Assembly: GCF_900111175.1 (NCBI RefSeq)
Contig: NZ_FOGI01000012.1
Span: 237,629 to 301,628, forward strand
Source: Actinokineospora terrae
Lineage (GTDB): Bacteria; Actinomycetota; Actinomycetes; Mycobacteriales; Pseudonocardiaceae
Length of the DNA: 64,000 bases
Direction of reading: 5' to 3'
The notes under the pieces are model-generated. The model did no database searches. It was not told where the DNA came from and saw only the letters and a program-made list of their open reading frames with translations. Positions 26,681 through 35,188 of this stretch are shown here, piece after piece. The translations under genes were made by a program, and so were the position numbers. Every line of letters begins with the position of its first letter. Position 1 is the first letter of the stretch.

Positions 26681-28339
26681 ATGTCATCGAAACCCTTGCG
26701 TTACGCGATCGCGGCCTCGACCGCGGCGGCGTTCTGCGTCGCGCTGAGCCCGTCCATCTCGGCCACCCCGCAGGCCGCGGCGGTGCCGTGCGCGCCTGCC
26801 GCCGACTCGATCGCCCAGCGGCTGCCGTCCTGCGTGTCCGCCGCGGTGTCGCTCGACCGGTTGCCCGTGGTCGGTGAGACGGCGAACGTGCGCGTCACGC
26901 TCAACGCCAACACCCAGGTCGACGGCGCCAGGTTCAGCGTCCGGTTACCGAAGAGCCTGCGGTTGGAGACGGCGGGCACGGGTCTGTCGGCGCCGCGAGC
27001 GGTCGGTCTCGACCAGGTGGCGGTGCAGACCCTCGCGCTCACCACGAAGGGCCGTTCGGTCACCCTGCGTGTCACCGCGCTGTCCGCCGGTCCCGCGCAG
27101 ATCCAGGCCGATGTGGCGGGTGCCGAGGAGAAGCACGCCGCGCACGCCTCGACCGAGTTCACCGTTGGCGCTACCTCCGGCAGTTCGCGGACCGGCATCG
27201 GTAGCCCGGAGGGTCCGGCGGTCAGCAGCGGTCAGACCAAGACGCTCACCAACGGCAAGGCAGCACCGGTCGCCGCAGCACCCGCGTCGATCTCGGCGGC
27301 AGCAGCGGGCCAGATCTGCGCGACCGGCTCGTTCGCGATCGCCGACAAGACAGGTACCTGGCTCGCGGGGCGCAACATCCCGGTGACGGTGCAGGGCAAG
27401 ACCACCTCGACAGCGGCAACGGTGAACTACGCGTCGGGCCTCACCGGTTACGCGGACGGCAAGTACTCGCTGTGCTTCACCGCGCCGGTGGCCAAGATGT
27501 ACTCGCTGTGGGTCAGCTTCTCCACCGCGGGCTCCCTGTGGCAGGTAACCGACCTGGCGGGCACCTCGGCGTACACCACCTACACCGCGGTCAAGAGCAA
27601 CGTGGCCTCCGGGACGACCGCCGACTTCGGCTCGATCGCGCCGCCCACCCAGCACATGCGCGGCTGGCACGCCTACGACACGCTCAACCTGCTGTGGTTC
27701 AACCGCGCCTCTACGACCGGTTGCTGGACCTCGCGGCAGAGCAGCTCTTGCACCAAGATCTGGCTGCGCTGGCAGCCGGGCAGCACGGAGGGCGCGCGCT
27801 TCAACAACTCCGTCGCCAAGACCCAGCGCTACGTCCTGCTCGGCGACGCCGACCCCGACTCCGAGCACCTCGTCCTGCACGAGAGCGGCCACGCCTTCAT
27901 GGACCAGCTCTACGACGGCTGGTGGCCCACCTCCGACTGCCCCAGCCCGCACTACCTGCACGCCCGCACCGGCCCGTCCTGCGCCTGGACCGAGGGCTTC
28001 GCCAACGCCATCGCCGGCTACGTCAAGGGCGACGGCCGCTACTACTGGGCCGACGGCGGCACCATCGACCTGATGACCACCACCTGGTTCAACTCCGCCT
28101 ACGCGGCCAGCCGCACCAACGTCGAGAACGGTGACCAGGTCGAGTGCCGAGTCGCAGGCGCCCTCATCGACCTGTGGCGCAAGGTCGACAACGGCCCGTC
28201 CGCCACCTTCGCCAGCATGACCAGGTACCAGTCCAGCACCTTCGCCAACTGGTTCAAAACCGTCCGCCCCGCCGTCGGCCTGTCCGTCACCACCTCGACC
28301 AAGGCCCTCGTCTACACCCACACCATCGACTACCGCTAG
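26681..28339 (+). CDS. Secreted metalloprotease-like protein (HExxH, gluzincin-type spacing)
   Basis: This 552-residue exported protein has a signal peptide ending near SISATPQAAA and an N-terminal beta domain (about 45-180) of the kind that binds surfaces. A linker rich in Ala/Ser follows, then a second beta domain (about 210-330) and a C-terminal region with HESGH at 400-404 and TEGFANAIAGY, with Glu at 438. HExxH plus a downstream Glu about 34 residues later suggests a zinc metalloprotease, with the Cys-rich segments DCPSPH and PSCAW in between. Substrate is unknown. The ATG at 26681 directly precedes the signal peptide, with GGGAAAGG upstream. It is divergent from the LAL regulator and ends in a strong hairpin. 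Confidence 0.82.
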   Translation: MSSKPLRYAIAASTAAAFCVALSPSISATPQAAAVPCAPAADSIAQRLPSCVSAAVSLDRLPVVGETANVRVTLNANTQVDGARFSVRLPKSLRLETAGTGLSAPRAVGLDQVAVQTLALTTKGRSVTLRVTALSAGPAQIQADVAGAEEKHAAHASTEFTVGATSGSSRTGIGSPEGPAVSSGQTKTLTNGKAAPVAAAPASISAAAAGQICATGSFAIADKTGTWLAGRNIPVTVQGKTTSTAATVNYASGLTGYADGKYSLCFTAPVAKMYSLWVSFSTAGSLWQVTDLAGTSAYTTYTAVKSNVASGTTADFGSIAPPTQHMRGWHAYDTLNLLWFNRASTTGCWTSRQSSSCTKIWLRWQPGSTEGARFNNSVAKTQRYVLLGDADPDSEHLVLHESGHAFMDQLYDGWWPTSDCPSPHYLHARTGPSCAWTEGFANAIAGYVKGDGRYYWADGGTIDLMTTTWFNSAYAASRTNVENGDQVECRVAGALIDLWRKVDNGPSATFASMTRYQSSTFANWFKTVRPAVGLSVTTSTKALVYTHTIDYR

Positions 28340-28378
28340 GTAGTCGCCCCCAGCGCGGGCCCTAGTCCGCCCCGCGCC

Positions 28379-28420
28379 CCGAGCGGCCCGCTGCCCCCAC
28401 AGCGGGCCGCTCGGGCGTTT
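28379..28420 (+). terminator. Strong hairpin terminator
   Basis: A perfect 14-bp stem (CCGAGCGGCCCGCT with its complement, 8-base loop) is followed by GCGTTT, 40 bp after the metalloprotease-like gene. Confidence 0.85.
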
Positions 28421-28602
28421 GACGGCCGTCACCCGTTAGAGGGAAAGCCATGGCGCGCAGGCGCCACCGGAGCCGCGCATCCACAAACGACACAAGCCAT
28501 TCCCGCCGCACGGCAGCAAGCGTCGACTACTCGTCCGGTAACGACCACGGCAGGCGTCGCGATCCTGTCGAACGTCGATCTTTTCCCGAAGGGGGCGTCG
28601 AG

Positions 28603-29205
28603 ATGCTGGTGTGGTGGCGCAATCGCAAGCGCAAGTGGTTGTGGATCACAGGAGCGCTGCTCCTGGCGTTGTTCGTCGTCGCGGGGCTCACCGGTGATCC
28701 GAATCGCGCGAAGCAGCAAGCGGCCGCCGCACCACCCGGCCCCTCCGCGCCCGCGCCGACCAGCACGAGCGCGCCGGACTCCATCGCGGTGCCCGCCGAT
28801 CTCGTGGGCAAGAACGCCGCTGAGGCCAAGACAATCCTGACCGACCTCGGGTTCACCACGCTCGTGTACGAGTCGGTGGACGGGCGGAACGTGCTGGTTC
28901 CGGAGAACTGGACCGTTGTCGCCGTCGAGGGCGCCACGACAGCGGTGGCGCGTACCACCAAGCTCGTCCTGCGAGTCGACAAGCCGCGGGAGATCACCAC
29001 CGTGCCGAGCCCGACCACGGAGGTCGCCGTGCCCACGGTCGCGGTCGCGCCGCCGGTAACCGAGCCGGAGGTCGCGGCGCCCGCTGACGCGTACTACAAG
29101 AACTGCGACGAGGCGAGAGCAGCGGGCGCGGCGCCGATCCACCGGGGTGAGCCGGGCTACCGCACTGCCCTCGACCGCAACAAGGACGGAGTCGCCTGCG
29201 AGTGA
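28603..29205 (+). CDS. Membrane-anchored protein with PASTA-like and excalibur domains
   Basis: The 200-residue protein begins with a basic cytoplasmic stretch (WWRNRKRKW) and one membrane helix (LWITGALLLALFVVAGL). A Pro/Ala/Ser-rich extracytoplasmic linker follows, then a PASTA-like domain beginning VPADLVGKNAAEAKTIL (about 65-130) and a C-terminal excalibur motif (YYKNCDEARAAG ... LDRNKDGVACE) whose D-x-N-x-D-G loop should bind calcium. Such proteins act at the cell envelope. The ATG at 28603 was preferred over an in-frame one at 28450 because GGGGGCG lies upstream and the membrane helix follows at once. Confidence 0.82.
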   Translation: MLVWWRNRKRKWLWITGALLLALFVVAGLTGDPNRAKQQAAAAPPGPSAPAPTSTSAPDSIAVPADLVGKNAAEAKTILTDLGFTTLVYESVDGRNVLVPENWTVVAVEGATTAVARTTKLVLRVDKPREITTVPSPTTEVAVPTVAVAPPVTEPEVAAPADAYYKNCDEARAAGAAPIHRGEPGYRTALDRNKDGVACE

Positions 29206-29403
29206 TCGACTTGGTGCGGCGCAGGGGTTTTCCCTCCGTCTCCAGCCGTCGAGTTGCACGCTAGGCAGTCAAACAAGGGAGGCCTTGTCAAGGACGATCA
29301 CCCGGGGCTCTGTCACTCGATCAGGTTGGATGCGGTCGATGTTGGGCGTGTCGTGAAACCTCATTCAGGTCCGATCAGGTAGCGGAGCCATTGGAGGAAC
29401 ATC

Positions 29404-29868
29404 ATGAGTCGCCTGGCGCACGTCCTCACGATCGCGGCGATGCTCACGACAGCGACGGCGGGGCTCACGGGTGTGGCGGCCGCCGAGGACGACCCGAGGT
29501 CCGGGGTGGTCACCAACACCCGGCCCGCGCCCGGGGCCGACGCGGCCTGTGGGTGGGAAGGGTCGATCCGCAACGAGAGAAAGCTCGGCAGGGTCACCGA
29601 GAGCACCGGCTGCGACGACCGGGTCGCACCGCCGACGTTCCGGTACACGACCAGCTCGGGCACGTACGCGGTCGGCGCGGTGCCGGACCGCCAGTGCGTG
29701 ACCACCCGCGACGGCGTACCCGCGGTCGCGGCGGTGAACGACACGGACCGCATCGCGCTGCTGTACCCGAACGGCGTGTGCCGCGGCATCGCGAAGGTCG
29801 CGTTCCCGGGCGCCACGTACCAGGGCCCGGCGTTCTGGTCGCTGCTGTTCCTGAGCGTGTCCCGCTGA
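29404..29868 (+). CDS. Small secreted protein of unknown function
   Basis: The 154-residue protein has a clear signal peptide (hydrophobic stretch after MSRLAHVL, cleavage near GVAAAE). The mature domain of about 125 residues has four Cys (ACGWEG, TGCDDR, RQCVTT, GVCRGI), suggesting two disulphides, and is rich in Thr, Val and Gly, probably beta-structured. I recognise no family. GGAGGAAC lies just upstream of the ATG. It stands alone between two terminators. Confidence 0.72.
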   Translation: MSRLAHVLTIAAMLTTATAGLTGVAAAEDDPRSGVVTNTRPAPGADAACGWEGSIRNERKLGRVTESTGCDDRVAPPTFRYTTSSGTYAVGAVPDRQCVTTRDGVPAVAAVNDTDRIALLYPNGVCRGIAKVAFPGATYQGPAFWSLLFLSVSR

Positions 29869-29876
29869 ACCACCGG

Positions 29877-29908
29877 CGGCCGCGCCGGGCACCCGCCTGG
29901 CGCGGCCG
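29877..29908 (+). terminator. Hairpin terminator
   Basis: CGGCCGCGCC and GGCGCGGCCG form a perfect 10-bp stem with a 12-base loop, nine bases after the secreted-protein stop. Confidence 0.7.
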
Positions 29909-30070
29909 CTGCCGGGCATGGTGGATCGCGGTGGCCAGCAGTTGTCCACAATGGCCGGAACTGTCCACAGGCGACGCACGAGGGTATTGACAGGCGGGCA
30001 AGTTCGATAGATTCGGCACAGCACGGGACGTCCGTGCGGGCCAGGTGTGGCGGCGGGGCCTTGGACTCCG

Positions 30071-30994
30071 TCAGGCGAGTGGGTCGCCCATGGTGAGGCG
30101 GATGGTGAAGGTGGTGGGGGTTTGGGTCAGGGCCACGTGGTGGCAGAGTTGGTGGGCGATCCAGAGGCCGTAGCCGCCGCCGGTGGGCGTGGGGGTGGGG
30201 ATGAGGCCTGCGAAGGGGTTGTTGGGGCCGGGGCCGTTGTCCTGGACCGTGACGACCACCGCGGCGGGGGTGGTCCAGAGGGTGAGGGTGATGGGGGCGG
30301 TGCCGTGGGTGAGGGCGTTGGAGACGACCTCGCTGACGGAGACCACCAGGTCGTCCAGGTCGTCCGGGCGCAGCACCGCCTGTGCGCGCGAGGTCACCGC
30401 GGTGCGGGCGGCGCTGGGGGTCGGGTTGGTCAGCGCCACCGCGGGGGGTTGGTGCTGGACGGGGTAGGGCGGGGCGGGGAGTCTGGCGGCCAGGAAGGTC
30501 AGGGGGTGGATGTAGGCCGCGTTGGGCTGGGTGGTGCCGGGCCTGGCCAGCAGCGTGTGGGTCTTGGTGACGTCGGCGAGCACGGCGGCCGGGGTGGTGC
30601 GGGTGTCGTAGGCGCACATGCTGATCAGGGGGAACTGGTCGTAGGCGCGGTTGACGGTGGCCTCGTAGCGCGACCACACGTCCCAGGCGGGGGTGGGGTC
30701 GGGGATCTCGCCGAGCAGGCGGATGGCGCCCGCGCCGCCGTCGACGAGGCGGGCGAAGAGCTCGCGGTAGGACTTGATGGCGATCGCGGGCCGCACGTAC
30801 TGCAGGTCCGTCGAGATCACCGTGACCTTCTCCGGGCGGTCGACGGCGGCGAGGACCAGTTCGGCGCGCGGCGGGTCGATGGCCAGCAGCACGGCGTCGC
30901 CGCGGTCGAGGCCGTCGGTGAGGAACGGGACGCCGACGCCGAGCAGTTCGGTGTCGTCGGCGTAGCAAAGGGCGACGTGGTCGGGCGCGTTCAT
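30071..30994 (-). CDS. MEDS-domain protein with anti-sigma-type ATPase domain
   Basis: The 307-residue protein combines an N-terminal MEDS (DcmR-type sensory) domain (HVALCYADDTELLGVGVPFLTDGLDRGD, in two parts, then residues to about 160) with a C-terminal HATPase domain of the RsbW/SpoIIAB anti-sigma type. Key ATPase motifs are VSEVVSNALTHG near 220, VQDNGPG near 245 and GGGYGLWIAHQL near 275. Such proteins are seen in actinobacterial partner-switching and light/redox signalling modules. The ATG overlaps the stop of the upstream MEDS-STAS gene (ATGA), so the two are co-expressed and probably interact. No sigma factor gene is nearby. Confidence 0.85.
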   Translation of the reverse strand: MNAPDHVALCYADDTELLGVGVPFLTDGLDRGDAVLLAIDPPRAELVLAAVDRPEKVTVISTDLQYVRPAIAIKSYRELFARLVDGGAGAIRLLGEIPDPTPAWDVWSRYEATVNRAYDQFPLISMCAYDTRTTPAAVLADVTKTHTLLARPGTTQPNAAYIHPLTFLAARLPAPPYPVQHQPPAVALTNPTPSAARTAVTSRAQAVLRPDDLDDLVVSVSEVVSNALTHGTAPITLTLWTTPAAVVVTVQDNGPGPNNPFAGLIPTPTPTGGGYGLWIAHQLCHHVALTQTPTTFTIRLTMGDPLA

Positions 30995-31836
30995 GCCGCC
31001 TGCTCCACGCGGACCCCGTCGATGCCCAGGATGTCGACCAGTCTCGCGGCGCCGAAGCGGCGGGTGCGCAGGACGATGGTGATCCCCCGGCGCGCGGCCT
31101 GCTCGGCCAGGCCCAGCAGCCCGTGGTGGTCGATGAAGGTCAGCTCGCGCGCGTCCACGACCACCTCGCCGGGACCCCAGTGCGCGGCGGCGCGCTCGAG
31201 CGCCCAGCCGAACAGCTCGTGCGAGCGCAGGTCCAGCTCGCCCTCCAGCGCCACCGCGCCGCACGCGCCCCACCCGTGCAGGCGGAACGGGACGTGCTCG
31301 ACGTTGCCGCGCGGGTGGATGCCGGCGAGCTTGTCGACCACCTCGGTGCCCAGGGTCGGCACGCTGTAGGCGCAGAGCGCCTCGAACGGGTACGCGGCCA
31401 TGTAGCGGTCCACCGTGTGCTCGTAGCTCGCGAACGCCGCCAGCTGGGCCGGGGTCCGCACCAGCCGGGTCGCCTCGACCGCCACCCGGAACCCGGTGAA
31501 CCCGGCCGCCAGCGCCGCCCCGGTCTCGGCGGCGTAGGTGCGGACCTGCTCGTCGGCGTCGACGGCCACGTCGGTCTCGTAGAGCCGGTCGAGCGACCTC
31601 AGCTGCACCGCGCCGCGGTCGAGCAGGTCGTCGAACCCGGGTACGTCGGCGAAGCGCCGCCCGAGCTCGGCCACGTCCCCGGGGGCCGCGACGCACACCC
31701 GCTTGCCCTGGGCCAGGCCCTCGACCAGGAACGCCCGCGCCCCGGCGACGAACTCCCCCACGTCGGCGAACGCCCAGCAGAGGTGGCCGCGGCCACCCGT
31801 GGTGGTCTCGCGGTCGGCTCCCGGCGCCTGGCTCAC
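30991..31836 (-). CDS. MEDS-STAS protein (anti-anti-sigma-type)
   Basis: The 281-residue protein has an N-terminal MEDS domain (HLCWAFADVGEFVAGARAF, continuing to about residue 165) and a C-terminal STAS domain (about 185-275: GELDLRSHELF, VVVDARELTFIDHHGLLGL). In anti-anti-sigma proteins the phosphorylatable residue is a Ser or Thr in the D-S/T-SG loop; here the corresponding loop reads DHHG, so the usual phosphorylation may be absent. It is translated together with the MEDS-ATPase downstream gene, a complete partner-switch pair in one operon. Confidence 0.83.
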   Translation of the reverse strand: MSQAPGADRETTTGGRGHLCWAFADVGEFVAGARAFLVEGLAQGKRVCVAAPGDVAELGRRFADVPGFDDLLDRGAVQLRSLDRLYETDVAVDADEQVRTYAAETGAALAAGFTGFRVAVEATRLVRTPAQLAAFASYEHTVDRYMAAYPFEALCAYSVPTLGTEVVDKLAGIHPRGNVEHVPFRLHGWGACGAVALEGELDLRSHELFGWALERAAAHWGPGEVVVDARELTFIDHHGLLGLAEQAARRGITIVLRTRRFGAARLVDILGIDGVRVEQAA

Positions 31837-31908
31837 GGGACGGACTTTACGGCACCGCCCGCACCCGGGGAATCGCCGAGCACGGGCCTTCGCATTCCGG
31901 ATACCGCG

Positions 31909-32511
31909 TCAGCGCGTGGTGTTGAGGTACCCGATCACCACCGCACCCCACCAGCACAGCTGCGAGAGCGCGGAGGTCGCGGCGCCCCACAGCAGCAGCG
32001 GGACCGGCGGCGGGCCGTCCAGGGTGGACATGCGGCGGCCCAGCGCGGTGGCCTGGATGCCGTTGAGGGTCAGGGTTGTGACGAGGACCAGCTTCAGCGC
32101 GGTGGCGCCGGAGGACAGGTCCGGGCGCAGCAGGGTGCCGCTGGCGACCAGGCCCAGCAGCCCGGACCAGATGAGCGGGTGCAGCCGGGCGGTGTGCGCG
32201 ACGGCCTCGGCGAACGTGGCGCGACCCAGGACCCAGAGCACGAAGAAGTAGTCGGCGACGAGGACGGCGCCGAAGCCCAGCACCAGGAAACCCAGGTGGG
32301 CGAACAGCGCGACGTCGTGCAGCGGCGGACTCGGACGCACCACAGTGGACAAACAGACCGCGGTGACGAGCAGGGCGATCGCGGCGACCCCGGCTGCGGT
32401 GTCCCGAGAAGTCCACAGTGGTCTGTCAGCGAAGGTCGTTCCATCGGAGGGAGGCGACTCGACAGGCTCCAGCATGTCCCCAGTACACCCGATGCCCGAC
32501 TTGGTCGACAT
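31909..32511 (-). CDS. Small integral membrane protein
   Basis: This 200-residue protein has about five hydrophobic segments: AAGVAAIALLVTAVCLS, a stretch around LFAHLGFLVLGFGAVLVADYF split by a polar residue, LIWSGLLGLVASG, ALKLVLVTTLTLNGI and the C-terminal LLLWGAATSALSQLCWW. It recalls small four-to-six-helix DUF2214-like or copper-resistance-type membrane proteins, but I cannot assign a family. ATG at 32511 has GGGGACAAGG upstream; ATG at 32475 is possible. A 6-bp inverted repeat (TTGTCC at 32514 and GGACAA at 32525) overlaps the ribosome site and could be regulatory. Confidence 0.7.
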   Translation of the reverse strand: MSTKSGIGCTGDMLEPVESPPSDGTTFADRPLWTSRDTAAGVAAIALLVTAVCLSTVVRPSPPLHDVALFAHLGFLVLGFGAVLVADYFFVLWVLGRATFAEAVAHTARLHPLIWSGLLGLVASGTLLRPDLSSGATALKLVLVTTLTLNGIQATALGRRMSTLDGPPPVPLLLWGAATSALSQLCWWGAVVIGYLNTTR

Positions 32512-32542
32512 CCTTGTCCCCCAAGGACAATCAACCGGGCAG

Positions 32543-32580
32543 CGCCTGTCCCGCTCGGCGGGGAACGTGCGGGACAGGCG
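32543..32580 (-). terminator. Hairpin terminator of the HTH-STAND gene
   Basis: CGCCTGTCCCG and CGGGACAGGCG form a perfect 11-bp stem, ten bases beyond the stop of the minus-strand gene at 32590. Confidence 0.75.
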
Positions 32581-32589
32581 ATCCGCGAC

Positions 32590-33867
32590 CTAGTACCCCG
32601 CGCGCGGCGACCCGGCGCCGACGGGCACGTCGCGGGCGAACGAGCAGGCCATGTCGCGGACGAACGCGCGCACCAGCGGTGAGAGCCGCAGCCCGGCGAA
32701 GTCGTGGCCCGCCTGGCTCAGGATGCCCGCGTCGATGAGCTCGTCGGCGAGTTCGTCCTCTTCGGACGGCAGCGGGCCGACCCGGTCGGCGGTCCTGGCC
32801 AGCCAGTGCAGCAGCATCCTGGCCGGGTGGCTCAGCGTCAGGTACGCCGAGCGCAGCGCCTCGCGCATGGACAGGTCGCCGATGGACAGCCAGTTGAGCG
32901 CGTTGCCGTTGCGGTGCCAGCCGTCGAGCATCTGGCCGAGGATCACGTGCGGGCGCAGCGCGATCCGGCGCAGCGCGATGTCGAGGGCCAGCGGCAGGTC
33001 GCCGCAGAACTCGGCGAGCCGGTCGAGGTCGTCCGGGCCCGCGGTGACCGTCGGCGGCAGCCCGGCGACGATCATCTCGACCGAGTCGGCGCGGGAGAGC
33101 GGGGTGACCGGCAGCCTGCGGACCTCGCGCAGCCCGAGCAGCCGCTTGCGGCTCACCAGGACGGTGGTGCTGGTGTCGGTCTCCACCAACAGCGGCCGCA
33201 CCTGCCTCTCGTCCAGGACGTTGTCCAGCAGCACCAGCAGCCTGCGCTCGACGAGCAGCGTGCGGTACAGGCCGACCCGGTGGTCGGGGGTGCCCGCGAG
33301 CTGGTCGCCTGGCACGCCGAGGGCGCGCAGGAACCCGTCGAGGACGTCGTACGGGCTGGGTCCGGCGCCGAGGTCGGCGTAGAGCTGGCCGTTGGTCATG
33401 TCGGCCGCCCTGGTGTAGGCGTAGTACAGCGCCAGCCCGGTCTTGCCGACACCGGCGGGGCCGCTGATCACGATCGGCGTGTCGCCCGCGGCGCGCAGCC
33501 ACGCGAGTTCGGCCACCCGGCCGATGAACCCGCGCGGCCGTTGCGGTAACTGCGCCGGGTACGGGAGCTTGCCGGTCACCCGCTCGCGCGTCGGGAAGCG
33601 CATGTGGCCGCCGGTGACGGCCAGCCAGCGCTGCCGCCAGCCGTCCTGGTCGCCACCGCAGGCGGCGACGAAGGCGAGGGTCACCGACAGCGACGGCATC
33701 CGGTTGCCGCTGGCGGCGCTGGAGAGCACGGACGAGGAGAACATCGCGGACCGGGCCATCTCGCGGTAGGTCGGGTTGCCCGCCCGCGCCCGCAGCGCCC
33801 GCAACTCCCCGGCGAACTGTGCGACGAGACCCCCGGCGTTGTTCACAGGTTTCTCTGGTCTGCCCAT
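32590..33867 (-). CDS. HTH-NB-ARC (STAND) regulator
   Basis: The 425-residue protein joins an N-terminal XRE-like helix-turn-helix segment (LVAQFAGELRALRARAG ... YREMARSAMFSSSVLSSAASG, about 10-65) to an NB-ARC ATPase (GFIGRVAEL near 120, P-loop GPAGVGKTGL near 140, LVLLDNV near 215, GDLPLAL near 300). A short C-terminal helical tail replaces the usual TPR array. Such proteins regulate specialised metabolism in actinobacteria. ATG at 33867 was chosen because GAAGGA lies seven bases upstream and the HTH follows directly. It is the nearest regulator to the hydrazine operon but is separated from it by about 770 bp; a regulatory link is only a guess. Confidence 0.83.
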   Translation of the reverse strand: MGRPEKPVNNAGGLVAQFAGELRALRARAGNPTYREMARSAMFSSSVLSSAASGNRMPSLSVTLAFVAACGGDQDGWRQRWLAVTGGHMRFPTRERVTGKLPYPAQLPQRPRGFIGRVAELAWLRAAGDTPIVISGPAGVGKTGLALYYAYTRAADMTNGQLYADLGAGPSPYDVLDGFLRALGVPGDQLAGTPDHRVGLYRTLLVERRLLVLLDNVLDERQVRPLLVETDTSTTVLVSRKRLLGLREVRRLPVTPLSRADSVEMIVAGLPPTVTAGPDDLDRLAEFCGDLPLALDIALRRIALRPHVILGQMLDGWHRNGNALNWLSIGDLSMREALRSAYLTLSHPARMLLHWLARTADRVGPLPSEEDELADELIDAGILSQAGHDFAGLRLSPLVRAFVRDMACSFARDVPVGAGSPRAGY

Positions 33868-34639
33868 GATGGATCCTTCCCCACAGTCGGTCAACGTGGC
33901 TGGACTCGCGTGCCCGGTGCGGACACCGCCCGCGCCGGTCACGGCCGGTCGGGGTGCGCGGGCGGGGCGGTCCGCCGGGGACGGTGCGCGCGCGACGAGG
34001 TCGGCGACCTCACGCGAGCACCGGGTGGAGAGGTCCGTCGGGTAACGGGTTCGGCCGGGCTTGCACGGGCACCCGGGTGGTCGCCGTCCGGCGGTGCCGG
34101 GCGAACACCCGCGCGCTCGCCCGGCGGGTGGGCGCGCGCCGCGCCGGGTCCCGGTTGGCGGCACCGCGGTCGGCGCTGTGGTCGGTGTGGCGGTCGACGC
34201 GGTACTCGGCACCGCGGTCGACGCGGTGATCGGTCCAGCGGTCGGCGCCGTTCTCGGAATGGCGGTCGGCGCGGTAGTCGATGTGGCGGTCGATGCGATA
34301 GCAGGAACCGTGGTCGACGCTGTAGTCGACGCGGTGGCAGGCACCCTGATCGACGCGGTAGTCGGCGCGGTGGTCGGGGTGGCGATCGGCGCGGTGGTCG
34401 GGGCGCGGGCGGGTCGGGCTCGGTGATCTCATGCTCGACGAATACATGATCGGGGTGGATCAGCACAGCGGTGCCGTGGTGGTCCCGGTCGCGCCCGGGG
34501 TCGGGAAGGGACCGGCCGGGACGGGGCCGCGCGGCGGGAAACCCGCGGCCCCACGACGATCCCGGCCGGTCCGCGTGGCCGGGGCCCGGCGCCGTTGGTG
34601 GAGACTTCCCCGGGGCTGCCCGGGGAGTTCGACCGGTGG
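33868..34639. other. 772-bp stretch without a confident gene
   Basis: The stretch between the HTH-STAND regulator and the flavin reductase holds the promoter of the former at its left end. It also contains a 24-bp tandem repeat block (see 34161-34407) and a G+C-rich tail. Several frames are open on both strands because of the repeats, but none has a good ribosome site. I call no gene with confidence. Confidence 0.5.
34161..34407 (+). repeat. 24-bp tandem repeat block, possibly encoding an 8-residue hydrophobic repeat
   Basis: About ten degenerate copies of a 24-bp unit built on GCGGTCGACGCGGTNNTCGG lie in tandem. On the plus strand the unit encodes an 8-residue repeat of the type A-V-D/G-A-V-V/L/I-G-x, in a frame that stays open to a TGA at 34424-34426. 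Differences between copies fall largely at third codon positions in that frame (GTA/GTG/GTT, GCG/GCT), which hints that it is or was coding. No start codon with a ribosome site was found. A glycine-zipper-like membrane peptide is one possibility; a simple minisatellite is the other. Confidence 0.55.
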
Positions 34640-35182
34640 CTACCCGACCTCCCCCCACTGGCCGGGAGTGGAGAAGTCGACGCCGATCGAGCCGGGGTCG
34701 TCGACGGCGTGGTAGCGGCCGTGCAGGAAGACCAGGGTCGGGGGTCTGCCGTCCGGGCCGGTGGCGAGGACGTCGCCGACGACGAGGGTGTGGTCGCCGA
34801 GGTCGAAGCGGTCGCGCAGCGCGCACTCCAGCCAGCCCGCCCCGGCGAGGACGAGCGCGCCGGTCCGGTCGCCGGGGTGGGCGGGCAGGTCGGCGACGTG
34901 CGGTGCGCGGGTCTCGCGCGGTCCGGCCAGCCTGCGGGCGGTCTCCCGCGCCGACGCGGGCAGGATCGACACCGCCCACCGGCCGGTGGCCAGCAGGTCG
35001 TCGAGGAACGCCGACCCCTGCCGGAACGACAGCGACACCAGCGGCGGGTCGAGGGAGATCGATCCGAGGGAGTTGACGGTGACCGCGTCGTGGCGTCGGC
35101 CGTCTGGCGTGTCGCGGTAGGTGCTGGCGACGCACACGCCGGTGGCGAAGGCGCGCATGGTGCCGCGCAGGTCAGGTCCCAT
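34640..35182 (-). CDS. Flavin reductase (HpaC-like)
   Basis: The 180-residue flavin:NAD(P)H reductase has the HpaC split-barrel pattern: FATGVCVAST, the VTVNSLGSISLDPPLVSLSF block, FLDDLLATGRWAVSIL and HTLVVGDVLA. It should supply reduced FMN or FAD to a two-component monooxygenase. The likely partner is the acyl-CoA-dehydrogenase-like flavoprotein at the head of the same operon (44008-45216). It is the last gene of the operon, six bases after the BBE-type oxidase. ATG at 35182 was used; ATG at 35158 (MRAFATG) is possible. Confidence 0.88.
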   Translation of the reverse strand: MGPDLRGTMRAFATGVCVASTYRDTPDGRRHDAVTVNSLGSISLDPPLVSLSFRQGSAFLDDLLATGRWAVSILPASARETARRLAGPRETRAPHVADLPAHPGDRTGALVLAGAGWLECALRDRFDLGDHTLVVGDVLATGPDGRPPTLVFLHGRYHAVDDPGSIGVDFSTPGQWGEVG

Positions 35183-35188
35183 GGCCGG

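Noticed and set aside
32514..32530. 6-bp inverted repeat TTGTCC/GGACAA upstream of the membrane protein as an operator
   Set aside because: It is short, overlaps the ribosome site and has no partner regulator, so I mention it only in the gene entry.
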